In this document: positions 19,533 to 27,285 of the stretch, piece after piece
Numbering within the stretch: position 1 is the first letter of the stretch
How the letters are laid out: every line of letters begins with the position of its first letter
Source of the DNA: Corallococcus sp. AS-1-6
Lineage (GTDB): Bacteria; Myxococcota; Myxococcia; Myxococcales; Myxococcaceae
DNA: 64,000 nt
NCBI RefSeq assembly: GCF_020037015.1
Contig: NZ_JAIQDE010000019.1
Coordinates: forward strand, 1-64,000
Direction: 5' to 3'
Translations under genes and position numbers: made by a program
The notes under the pieces: generated by a model
What the model saw: the letters and a program-made list of their open reading frames with translations, nothing else
What the model was told of the DNA's origin: nothing
Database searches by the model: none

Positions 19533-20630
19533 TCAGAACGTGTATTCCCCTCCGAGTGTGAGCAGGGCGGAGTCCTGCGCGGGGAGGCCCTCCGGCACGT
19601 CCCGCTGGAGGGCCACGGAGGCCCACAGGCGCACCGCGTCGCCCGGGCGCACCGTCCACCGGGTGGCCACCACGTGGGCCACGCCCTCGCCCGGCACGTA
19701 TTGGGTGAAGGCGTAGGAGAGCTGGCCCCGGAGGGCGGGGCTGAGGCGCCAGGAGAGGGATGGCTTCACGTCCCAGCGGACCGGCGCGGAGGGGAAGCCG
19801 GTGGTGGCGTTGACCTCTCCCAGGCGCCGCGCCACGGCCGCGCCCAGGTCCCGCAACTGGCGGCGGCGCAGGACGGTCAGGGCCCCGCGGGCGGCGGCCA
19901 GGCCTTCCAACCGGGCCTCCAGTTGCTCCGTCTCCGCGTCGGTGAACTGGCCCGCGGTGAGCGGGTCCTCGCTGTAGAAGGCGAAGGCCCCGCGCAGCCC
20001 CAGCTCCCACCGGCCCTTCCAGAGCAGCCTCGCGCCCAGCGTGGGGCGGGCCATCCAGAGGATGTCCTCCTGGGTGTAGCGCTGCGTGGCGGCGCCGCCG
20101 GAGACGGTGAGCAACTGGCGGCGCAGCGGGTTGCGGCTGACGCCCACGCCCGCGTCCAGGCCGTACTCCCAGGTGCCGAAGCCCGCCGAGTCCCAGGCCG
20201 CGCCCAACTGCACCGCCTGGCTGCCGTAGCCCGTCCGGGCGGTGAGGCCGGGGACGTCCAGGCGGGGGCGCTCCTGGATGAGCTCCGTGTCCGAGGACTT
20301 GGCCAGCCCCAGGCTGACGGCGCCGGACAGCAGCCAGTGCGCGCCCGCCAGGTGGTCCACGCCCACGGAGAGCTGGTGGGTGGCCGCGGTGCCGGACTCC
20401 GGACGCACGCCGCTGTAGCCCAGCGTGAGGAAGGTCGCTTCCCCCACGCCCACGTCGCCCAGCAGGCTCCAGAGGGCATAGCCGTGGCCTCCGCTCGCCT
20501 CGAGCGTGACGGAGCTCTCCGCGGCCTCCGCCCGGGCGGTGCCCGCCCCCAGGCTCCCCACGAGCGCCAGCAGCACCCACCCCGCGCGCAGGCCTCCGGG
20601 CCGGCGGCGGGTCTCCAGTTCCCCCTGCAT
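19533..20630 (-). CDS. Predicted outer-membrane beta-barrel protein
   Basis: About 365 residues from the Met at 20630. A hydrophobic segment (WVLLALVGSLGAGTARA) acts as a signal peptide. The rest alternates in a barrel-like way (LSVGVDHLAGAHWLLSGAV, YGLDAGVGVSRNP, WELGLRGAFAFYSEDP) and ends LLTLGGEYTF with the terminal Phe. No strong ribosome site precedes the chosen Met, so the exact start is uncertain. Function and substrate unknown. Confidence 0.65.
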   Translation of the reverse strand: MQGELETRRRPGGLRAGWVLLALVGSLGAGTARAEAAESSVTLEASGGHGYALWSLLGDVGVGEATFLTLGYSGVRPESGTAATHQLSVGVDHLAGAHWLLSGAVSLGLAKSSDTELIQERPRLDVPGLTARTGYGSQAVQLGAAWDSAGFGTWEYGLDAGVGVSRNPLRRQLLTVSGGAATQRYTQEDILWMARPTLGARLLWKGRWELGLRGAFAFYSEDPLTAGQFTDAETEQLEARLEGLAAARGALTVLRRRQLRDLGAAVARRLGEVNATTGFPSAPVRWDVKPSLSWRLSPALRGQLSYAFTQYVPGEGVAHVVATRWTVRPGDAVRLWASVALQRDVPEGLPAQDSALLTLGGEYTF

Positions 20631-20750
20631 GGAGGCTTCAACCCGGGATGCGGCCGCGGGTTGCGGGGACGTGCGCGCCTGCCTGCTCACGCGCCCGTCC
20701 TCCGAGGGAGATGGCGGTGAAAACACGGGGGTGCCGGGGCCATGGATTCC

Positions 20751-20781
20751 TTGACGCGTCGTTTCCACGATCCGCTATGGT
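20751..20781 (+). promoter_or_regulatory. Candidate promoter of aspS
   Basis: TTGACG (20751-20756) is followed at 18-19 bases by CTATGGT, a TATGGT-type -10. The aspS ATG at 20821 lies about 40 bases downstream. Confidence 0.42.
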
Positions 20782-20820
20782 GCCCGGCCTTCCTTCCCGA
20801 ACCAAACGCAGGCGGTCTCC

Positions 20821-22638
20821 ATGGCGGTCCCGTTCATTTCCGAGGTCAAGCGTACCCACACCTGCGGTCAGCTCACGGCCGCGAACGTTGGCGAAGAAGT
20901 GGTCCTCTTCGGCTGGGTGCACAACCGCCGCGACCACGGCGGCGCGGTGTTCATCGACCTGCGGGACCGCGACGGGCTCACCCAGGTGGTGTTCGAGCCG
21001 GACAGCAAGGAGGCCCATGAGCTGGCCGGGCACCTGCGCCTGGAGTTCTGCATCGGCATCAAGGGCAAGGTGCTGTCGCGCGGCAAGAACGTGAACCCGA
21101 AGATGAAGACGGGTGAAATCGAGGTGAAGGCCTCGGACCTGACCATCTTCAACCGCTCGGAGCCCACGCCGTTCCTCATCGAGGACAACGTGGAGACGTC
21201 CGAGGAGAAGCGCCTGGGCCACCGCTACCTGGACCTGCGCCGGGGCCCTTTGCAGAAGACGCTGATGACGCGCTCGAAGATGAACGCGCTCACGCGCTCG
21301 TACATGGTGGGCAACGGCTTCCTGGAGCTGGAGACGCCCTTCATGGGCAAGTACACGCCGGGCGGCGCGCGCAACTTCCTGGTCCCCAGCCGCCTGAACC
21401 CGGGCAAGTTCTACGCGCTGGCGGAGAGCCCGCAGTTGTACAAGCAGTTGTTCATGGTCGCGGGCTTCGACCGGTACTTCCAGATCGTGAAGTGCTTCCG
21501 CGACGAGGACCTGCGCCTGGACCGGCAGCCGGAGTTCACGCAGATCGACGTGGAGATGAGCTTCGTCACCCAGGACGACATCTTCACCATCATCGAGGGC
21601 CTGCTGAAGAAGCTGTGGGGCGAGGTGCTGGGCATCGACATCCCGACGCCCTTCATGCGCATGGACTTCTACGAGTCCATGGCGAAGTACGGCAACGACA
21701 AGCCGGACCTGCGCTTCGGGCTGGAGCACGTGGTGCTCACGGACGTCATCCGCGAGCACGGCGCCGCGGGCGGCGTGCCCATGATGTGGGACGCGGTGCA
21801 GGACAAGGGCATCGTCAAGGCGATGGTCGTCCCGGCGGAGAAGGCGCTGTCCCGCGCGGAGAGCGACAAGCTGGAGGACTTCGCGAAGCAGGCGGGCGCC
21901 AAGGGCCTGGCGCGCGCGAAGGTGGGCGAGGGCGGTGAGTGGACCCAGTCCCCGCTGTCCAAGACGATCACGCCGGCGCTGCGGCAGGCCATCAACCAGG
22001 CCGTGAACGCGAAGACGGGCGACCTCATCCTGTTCCAGTTCGGGAAGGAGTCGCTGGTGCACACGGTGATGGCGAACCTGCGCGTGCACGTGGCGAAGAA
22101 GCTGGGGCTCATCCCCGAGTACGGCAGCGGCGGCCAGTGGAAGTTCCTCTGGGTGGTGAACCCGCCCCTCTTCGAGTTCGACGAGGAGACGAACACCTGG
22201 GCCGCGGCGCACCACGCCTTCACCCGCCCGCACGACGAGGACGTGCAGTACCTGGGGACCGACCCGGGCCGCGTGAAGTGCCACCGCTACGACGTGGTGC
22301 TCAACGGCTTCGAGATTGGCGGCGGCTCCATCCGCCTGCATGACCCGAAGGTGCAGGGCGAGGTGTTCAAGGCGCTGGGCATCCAGGAGGAGGAGGCGCG
22401 CGTGAAGTTCGGCTTCCTTCTGGACGCGCTCAAGTACGGCGCGCCCCCGCACGGCGGCATCGCGCTGGGCATGGACCGCCTGGTGATGCTGCTGACCGGC
22501 GCGGAGTCCCTGCGCGACGTGATTCCGTTCCCCAAGACGAAGACGGGCACGGACACGATGACGGGCGCCCCCGGCGACGTGGACGAGAAGCAGTTGCGCG
22601 ACCTGCACGTGCGCTCGGTGCCGCTGCCCCAGAAGTAG
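20821..22638 (+). CDS. aspS: Aspartyl-tRNA synthetase, probably the non-discriminating type
   Basis: The 605-residue bacterial-type AspRS has an N-terminal OB-fold anticodon-binding domain (GWVHNRRDHGGAVFIDLRDR), class II motif 1, motif 2 (FRDEDLRLDRQPEFTQ), the bacterial GAD insertion, and motif 3 (GIALGMDRLVMLL). His39 in the anticodon loop region (RRDHGG) matches the residue linked to relaxed recognition of tRNA-Asn in characterised non-discriminating AspRS; discriminating enzymes such as that of E. coli have Leu. This would fit a GatCAB transamidation route to Asn-tRNA, though no gat gene is in the window. Confidence 0.95.
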   Translation: MAVPFISEVKRTHTCGQLTAANVGEEVVLFGWVHNRRDHGGAVFIDLRDRDGLTQVVFEPDSKEAHELAGHLRLEFCIGIKGKVLSRGKNVNPKMKTGEIEVKASDLTIFNRSEPTPFLIEDNVETSEEKRLGHRYLDLRRGPLQKTLMTRSKMNALTRSYMVGNGFLELETPFMGKYTPGGARNFLVPSRLNPGKFYALAESPQLYKQLFMVAGFDRYFQIVKCFRDEDLRLDRQPEFTQIDVEMSFVTQDDIFTIIEGLLKKLWGEVLGIDIPTPFMRMDFYESMAKYGNDKPDLRFGLEHVVLTDVIREHGAAGGVPMMWDAVQDKGIVKAMVVPAEKALSRAESDKLEDFAKQAGAKGLARAKVGEGGEWTQSPLSKTITPALRQAINQAVNAKTGDLILFQFGKESLVHTVMANLRVHVAKKLGLIPEYGSGGQWKFLWVVNPPLFEFDEETNTWAAAHHAFTRPHDEDVQYLGTDPGRVKCHRYDVVLNGFEIGGGSIRLHDPKVQGEVFKALGIQEEEARVKFGFLLDALKYGAPPHGGIALGMDRLVMLLTGAESLRDVIPFPKTKTGTDTMTGAPGDVDEKQLRDLHVRSVPLPQK

Positions 22639-22668
22639 CGGGACCCTGCCGGTTCGTTGCTCGCCGCA

Positions 22669-22695
22669 CCCCGGGCCCTTCCCAAGGGCCTGGGG
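22669..22695 (+). terminator. Hairpin after aspS, possible terminator
   Basis: CCCCGGGCCCTT pairs with AAGGGCCTGGGG around a CCC loop. There is no T-tract, so this is a weak call. The remainder of 22639-22792 shows nothing else. Confidence 0.4.
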
Positions 22696-22792
22696 AGTGG
22701 CTGGAAGCCGACGGACGGCCCCCCGGCACGGCTGGACATCCCGGTGGCCGTGGCCATTGAGGACCGGTGGCGGGCAGGGGAAAGGGCGCGGG

Positions 22793-24046
22793 ATGCGGGG
22801 ACGGGCTTGGGGGGCGTGGGCGCTGGCGTGGGCCCTGCTATGCGCGGGGCCGGCCTTCGCGGCCGAGACGAAGATGCCCCCGGGCCTCACCGGTGACTGG
22901 AGCGGGGTGCGCGGCCTGCTCTACGAGCTGGGCGTGGCCATCCAGATCCGCTACGTGACGGAGCTCGCCTACAACGCGCGCGGCGGCAAGGGACACGCGC
23001 TGCGGCAGGCGGGCCAGCTCAACGTGGGGCTGGGGCTGGACCTGGAGGAGCTGGCGGGGCTCCAGGGCGGCACCTTCCAGTTCACGTTCACGCACCGCAA
23101 CGGCAACAACCTGAACGCGGACATGGCGCTGGGCAACCTCCAGTTGGTGCAGGAGGTGTACGGGCGCGGCAACGTGGGGCGCCTCACGCAGCTCTGGTGG
23201 GACCAGCTCTTCTGGGACGGGCGGGTGCACCTGAAGCTGGGCCGCGTCACGATGGGCGAGGACTCGGCGGACTTCCCCTGCGACTTCCAGAACCTGTCCT
23301 TCTGCGGCGCGCAGCCCGGCAACATCGTGGGCAACTACTGGTTCAACTGGCCGGTGAGCCAGTGGGGCACCCGGCTGCGCGTGGACCTGGCGAAGGTGGC
23401 CTACGTGCAGGTGGCCGCGTACGAGGTGAACCCCCGCAACCTGGAGGAGGCCTTCTACGTGGGGCGCTTCAACGGGGCGACGGGCGTGCTGCTGCCCCTG
23501 GAGCTGGGCTGGAACCCGAAGTTCCACGGCGACCTGCTGGAGGGGCTCTACAAGGTGGGCGCCTGGTACGACACGTCCAACGCGCCGGACGTGTTGCTGG
23601 AGGGCGTGGAGCGCGAGGGGCGATACGGCCTCTACTTCGTCGCGCGTCAGCAGCTCACGCACGTGGCGGGCTCGGAGAACAAGGCGCAGGGGCTCAACGT
23701 CTTCGTGCGCCTGACGCACGCGGACCGGGACACCTCCGCGGTGGATGGCCAGTACACGCTGGGCCTGGGCTACACGGGCGTCTTCGGCCGGGCGGATGAC
23801 GACGTGGGCTTCGCGCTGGGCGCCACGCACTCCAACGGGCGCTACGTCACCGCGCAGCGGCTGAAGCAGGCGCAGGCCCCGGACACGCCGATACCTCGCA
23901 CGGAGTACCTGGGCGAGCTGTACTACAGCCTCCACGCGACGCCGTGGCTCGTGCTGCGGCCGAACTTCCAATACATCCGCCCCGGCGGTGACGAGGCCGC
24001 GCGCAACATCCTCGTCCTGGGGCTCAAGGGCGCGCTGACGCTGTAG
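22793..24046 (+). CDS. OprB-like carbohydrate-selective porin
   Basis: The 417-residue product starts with a signal peptide (MRGRAWGAWALAWALLCAGP...AFA) and continues in the OprB style: LTGDWSGVRGLLYELGVAI at the mature start, VHLKLGRVTMGEDSADFPC, FNWPVSQWGTRLRVDL, KVGAWYDTSNAPD, and alternating strands to the end. OprB porins pass sugars across the outer membrane. No sugar kinase or transporter is beside it, so the substrate is open. The start is the Met at the signal peptide; upstream Met codons are in a GC-rich leader without function. Confidence 0.82.
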   Translation: MRGRAWGAWALAWALLCAGPAFAAETKMPPGLTGDWSGVRGLLYELGVAIQIRYVTELAYNARGGKGHALRQAGQLNVGLGLDLEELAGLQGGTFQFTFTHRNGNNLNADMALGNLQLVQEVYGRGNVGRLTQLWWDQLFWDGRVHLKLGRVTMGEDSADFPCDFQNLSFCGAQPGNIVGNYWFNWPVSQWGTRLRVDLAKVAYVQVAAYEVNPRNLEEAFYVGRFNGATGVLLPLELGWNPKFHGDLLEGLYKVGAWYDTSNAPDVLLEGVEREGRYGLYFVARQQLTHVAGSENKAQGLNVFVRLTHADRDTSAVDGQYTLGLGYTGVFGRADDDVGFALGATHSNGRYVTAQRLKQAQAPDTPIPRTEYLGELYYSLHATPWLVLRPNFQYIRPGGDEAARNILVLGLKGALTL

Positions 24047-24107
24047 GGCCCATGTGGGCGGAGGGCCCCCTTTCCGTGCCGCTTCGCGGGTGGCCTAGAG
24101 TGGGGCC

Positions 24108-25097
24108 ATGGCCCTGTCACCCTCGTGGGATGCGTGGCTGTCGGAGAACCTGCTGCGGGGCGTGCCGGAGGAGGCGCTGACCCGGGCGCTGGTCGCCGGA
24201 GGGGTGGCCCCGGAGGAGGCGCGCGCGGAGGTGGCGTGCGCGCGGCGGCACCCGGCGGTGAAGGCCGGGGGCTCGCGCGGGGCGCTGGGGGCGGAGGTGG
24301 TGTCGCTGCTGGACGTGCGCGCGGCGCTGCATGCGCAGTCCCGCCGGACGGTGGAGCGGCGGCGGGGCGTGTCCGCGGAGGAGTTCCAGGCCCGCTACTA
24401 CCGCGCGCACCGGCCCGTCGTCCTGGAGGACTTCCTGGAGGGCTGGCCGCTGCTGGAGCGCTGGCGGCCGGAGGCCCTGGCGCGGGACTACGGCGACGTG
24501 GAGGTGGAGGTCATGGCGGGCCGTGAAGCCCGCGCGGACCACGACATGTCGCCGGACGCGTGCCGCACGGTGATGAAGCTCGCGGACTTCCTCCACCGGC
24601 TGGAGCACGGCGGGCCCTCCAATGACCTGTACCTCACCGCGCGCAACTTCGCGCTGGAGCGGCCGGAGCTGCGGGGGCTGCTGGACGACCTGCGGCCGGC
24701 CCCGGGCTTCGTGTACCCGAAGCGGCAGCACGGCAGCCTCAAGCTGTGGGTGGGCCCGGCGGGCACGCACACGGCGCTGCACCACGACGTGGACTCGGTG
24801 CTGTTCTGCCAGGTCCACGGGCGCAAGCGCTTCTGGCTGGTGCCGTCCTTCGAGACGCCTCGCGTGTACAACCGCGAGCACGTGTGGAGCCCGGTGGACG
24901 CGGCGGCGCCGGACCTGGAGCGCTTCCCGGACTTCGCCTCCGCGCACGTGCACGAGGTGGTGGTGGGCCCCGGGGAGATGCTCTTCATCCCCGTGGGCTG
25001 GTGGCACCAGGTGCTGGCGCTGGACGTGAGCGTGTCGCTGACGTTCCAGTCGCTGGAGGTGCCGGGCGGGAACGCGCGGTGGCACACCTTCGGTTGA
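24108..25097 (+). CDS. Cupin_8/JmjC-fold Fe(II)/2-oxoglutarate oxygenase, first of three
   Basis: The 329-residue protein has a short helical N-terminal domain (WDAWLSENLLRGVP...GGVAPEEARAEV, about 1-50) shared by its two neighbours, then the cupin_8 domain beginning EEFQARYYRAHRPVVLEDFLEGWP. The iron-binding triad is complete: H225-x-D227 in ALHHDVDS and the distal H300 in PVGWWH. Relatives hydroxylate protein, tRNA or small-molecule substrates with 2-oxoglutarate and oxygen. A TAGAGT box lies 6 bases before the ATG and no Shine-Dalgarno is seen, so the gene may be leaderless. The substrate is unknown. Confidence 0.85.
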   Translation: MALSPSWDAWLSENLLRGVPEEALTRALVAGGVAPEEARAEVACARRHPAVKAGGSRGALGAEVVSLLDVRAALHAQSRRTVERRRGVSAEEFQARYYRAHRPVVLEDFLEGWPLLERWRPEALARDYGDVEVEVMAGREARADHDMSPDACRTVMKLADFLHRLEHGGPSNDLYLTARNFALERPELRGLLDDLRPAPGFVYPKRQHGSLKLWVGPAGTHTALHHDVDSVLFCQVHGRKRFWLVPSFETPRVYNREHVWSPVDAAAPDLERFPDFASAHVHEVVVGPGEMLFIPVGWWHQVLALDVSVSLTFQSLEVPGGNARWHTFG

Positions 25098-25126
25098 GGT
25101 GTGCCCACCGCTTCAATGACTGCTCG

Positions 25127-25297
25127 TCAGCCGTTGAGGTTTTCGTCCTTCGGCGTTTCAGGAAGGGGCGGGGTGGACGGCGGCGGCGTGGGCGGCGGGG
25201 CCGCGGGCGTCCGCTTGCGGCTGGGGTCCTCCTGCGCGGGGTCACACGGGGGATTGGGGTTCGGGACGATTCTGTATGAGTTTTCGGGAGGCGTCAT
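25127..25297 (-). CDS. Possible small proline-rich protein
   Basis: In the 263-base gap between the first two cupin genes, the minus strand has a 56-residue frame rich in Pro, Asn and Glu (MTPPENSYRIVPNPNPPCD, then a Pro/Ser/Thr stretch, ending PKDENLNG). Its composition resembles small low-complexity proteins, but no good ribosome site precedes the ATG. It may be chance; the gap otherwise shows no feature. Confidence 0.3.
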   Translation of the reverse strand: MTPPENSYRIVPNPNPPCDPAQEDPSRKRTPAAPPPTPPPSTPPLPETPKDENLNG

Positions 25298-25360
25298 GGA
25301 GTCCGCTCGGGGTGGATGTGGACGACCCAAAAGGTTCAGCCCGATTCAGGGGGGCGGGCG

Positions 25361-26395
25361 ATGACGTCTTTGCTCCCCCCTGTATGGAAAACGTGGCTCG
25401 CGGAGAACCTTGCGCGTGGGGTGTCCGCCGCGAGCCTCGGGGCCCGTCTGGAGGCGGAGGGAGTCGCGCCTGGGGTTGTCTGGGAAACGATTCGGGCCGC
25501 GGAGGGACATTTGGCGGTGACGCGGGCGCGTGAATTCACGACACGTCTGGGATTGCTTGAATCGTTGCTGGAGACGCGGTCGGCGTCGCGACGACAGGCA
25601 TTGCCCGGTCCACGCGTGGAGCGGCGGTCGCGGCTGGCGCCAGCGGAATTCTTCAATGACTATTACCGGCGCAACCGGCCGGTTGTCATTGAGGGGTTGA
25701 TGGAGGACTGGCCGGCGCGGACGCGGTGGACGCCCGCGTGGATGGCCGAGCGTTTCGGGGACGAGACGGTGGAGGTGATGGCGGGGCGCGACGCCCAGGC
25801 GATGCCGGACCTGCACGCGGACCGCCTGCGCCGGGACGTGCCGCTGCGGGAATTGCTGGCACGGTTCGACGGCGCGCCGGCGAACGACATGTATCTGGTG
25901 GCTCGGAACAGTCTGCTCTTGCGTGACGCGTTCCGGCCGCTCCTGGAGGACCTGCGCGCGCCGGAGGGCTACATCCAGCCGGACCTGCGCGAGCCCGACC
26001 GCGTCCACCTCTGGCTGGGGCCGGCGGGGACGCTGTCCAACCTGCATCACGATCACCTCAACGTCCTGTTCTGTCAGGTGTGGGGACGCAAGCAGGTGTG
26101 GCTGGCGCCGTCGTGGGAGACGCCGTGGATGGCCAACGTGCGCGGCTTCTACAGCGCGGTGGACGTGCTGGCGCCGGACGTGGGGCGCTTCCCGGACTTC
26201 GCGCGGGTGGCGTTGCACACGGTGGAGGTGGGGCCGGGGGACACGCTCTTCCTCCCGGTGGGGTGGTGGCACGCGCTGCGGGCGCTGGAGCCGAGCCTGT
26301 CGGTGACGTTCGTGAGCTTCGAACAGACGCCTGGGATGAACACCTGCTGGCGGGAGGGCTGGCTGGGCGCCACGCCTCCGGAGGAGCACCGATGA
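25361..26395 (+). CDS. Cupin_8/JmjC-fold Fe(II)/2-oxoglutarate oxygenase, second of three
   Basis: The 344-residue paralogue of the preceding gene has the same N-terminal helical domain (WKTWLAENLARGVSAASLGARLEAEGVAP) and cupin_8 core. The iron triad is H229-x-D231 (LHHDHLN) and H304 (PVGWWHALRA). The family-typical NRPVVIEGLMEDWP and GPAGTLSNLHHD are present. Its ATGA overlaps the third paralogue. The start at 25361 is preferred over 25316 because the N-terminus then aligns with the neighbours. Confidence 0.85.
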   Translation: MTSLLPPVWKTWLAENLARGVSAASLGARLEAEGVAPGVVWETIRAAEGHLAVTRAREFTTRLGLLESLLETRSASRRQALPGPRVERRSRLAPAEFFNDYYRRNRPVVIEGLMEDWPARTRWTPAWMAERFGDETVEVMAGRDAQAMPDLHADRLRRDVPLRELLARFDGAPANDMYLVARNSLLLRDAFRPLLEDLRAPEGYIQPDLREPDRVHLWLGPAGTLSNLHHDHLNVLFCQVWGRKQVWLAPSWETPWMANVRGFYSAVDVLAPDVGRFPDFARVALHTVEVGPGDTLFLPVGWWHALRALEPSLSVTFVSFEQTPGMNTCWREGWLGATPPEEHR

Positions 26396-27273
26396 GCGGT
26401 TCGAGCGAAGTCTCTCCGCTGACCCCCGAGTGGCGGCGGTGGCTGGTGGAGAACCTGGTGCGCGGCACGGCGCCCAAGGAGCTGGTGGCGTCGCTGGAGA
26501 AGGCCGGGGTGCCCGCGGAGCAGGCGCGGCGGGCGGTGGAGGTGGAGCAGCAGGAGCCCTTCGTCGCGGGCGCGCTGCGGGCGGTGGGCATGCAGCGGAA
26601 GCTGGAGGGGCTGCTGGACGTGTACGCGGAGCTGTTCCAGCAGACGGAGGGGCCGCCGCGCGTGGACCGGCATGACGCGCTGACGCCCGCCGCGTTCTTC
26701 GAGCGCTACTACTTCGACAACCTGCCCGTGGTGCTGCGGGCGGAGTGGAGCGCGTCGTTGGAGCCGGAGGCCTGGCGCCCCGGGAGCGTGGCCGCGCTGC
26801 TGGGCGAGCGCGAGGCGCGGCACGCGTGCTGCGTGCCCCTGTTCGAGGACTCGCGGCTGGCCCCCCTGGCCCGGGGGCTGACGCCGCTTCGGGGCTTCAC
26901 GGCGGAGGAGGCCCGCGCGTGCGAGCCCCGCCTGTGGTGGGAGCCGCCCGGCGCGGAGGTCCCCCTGCGCGCGGCGCGGCGCAACGTGCTGCTGGCGCAG
27001 GTGCACGGGGAGCGGCGGCTCCAGCTCGTCCCGGCCTTCGAGCTGCGGCGGGTGGCCCTGGCGTCGCCAGAGCCTGACGACGCGCCCCTGCGCCTGGACG
27101 TGACGCTGTCGCCGGGGGAGTGGCTGCTGCTGCCGGTGGGCTGGTGGTACGGCTTCAGCGCTCCCGGGGGCGGCGTCGCCGTGTCGTTCGAGGCCTTCGC
27201 GCTGCCGGAGCCGAACGTGACGTGGGACGCCGACGCGGAGCCACGGCCTTCGCCGCTGCCTCCTCGCGACTGA
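26392..27273 (+). CDS. Degenerate cupin_8/JmjC-fold paralogue (pseudo-oxygenase)
   Basis: This 293-residue third member overlaps the second by ATGA. It keeps the shared N-terminal domain (WRRWLVENLVRGTAPKELVASLEKAGVPAEQ), the FFERYYFDNLPVVL segment and the PVGWW strand. All three iron ligands are replaced: the HxD positions are R193 and A195 (LRAARRN), and the distal His is Y253 (PVGWWYGF). The frame is intact and GC-typical, so it is probably expressed but not an oxygenase; a regulatory or scaffolding partner of the two active neighbours is an inference. Confidence 0.82.
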   Translation: MSGSSEVSPLTPEWRRWLVENLVRGTAPKELVASLEKAGVPAEQARRAVEVEQQEPFVAGALRAVGMQRKLEGLLDVYAELFQQTEGPPRVDRHDALTPAAFFERYYFDNLPVVLRAEWSASLEPEAWRPGSVAALLGEREARHACCVPLFEDSRLAPLARGLTPLRGFTAEEARACEPRLWWEPPGAEVPLRAARRNVLLAQVHGERRLQLVPAFELRRVALASPEPDDAPLRLDVTLSPGEWLLLPVGWWYGFSAPGGGVAVSFEAFALPEPNVTWDADAEPRPSPLPPRD

Positions 27274-27285
27274 AGGGCGCGGGCG

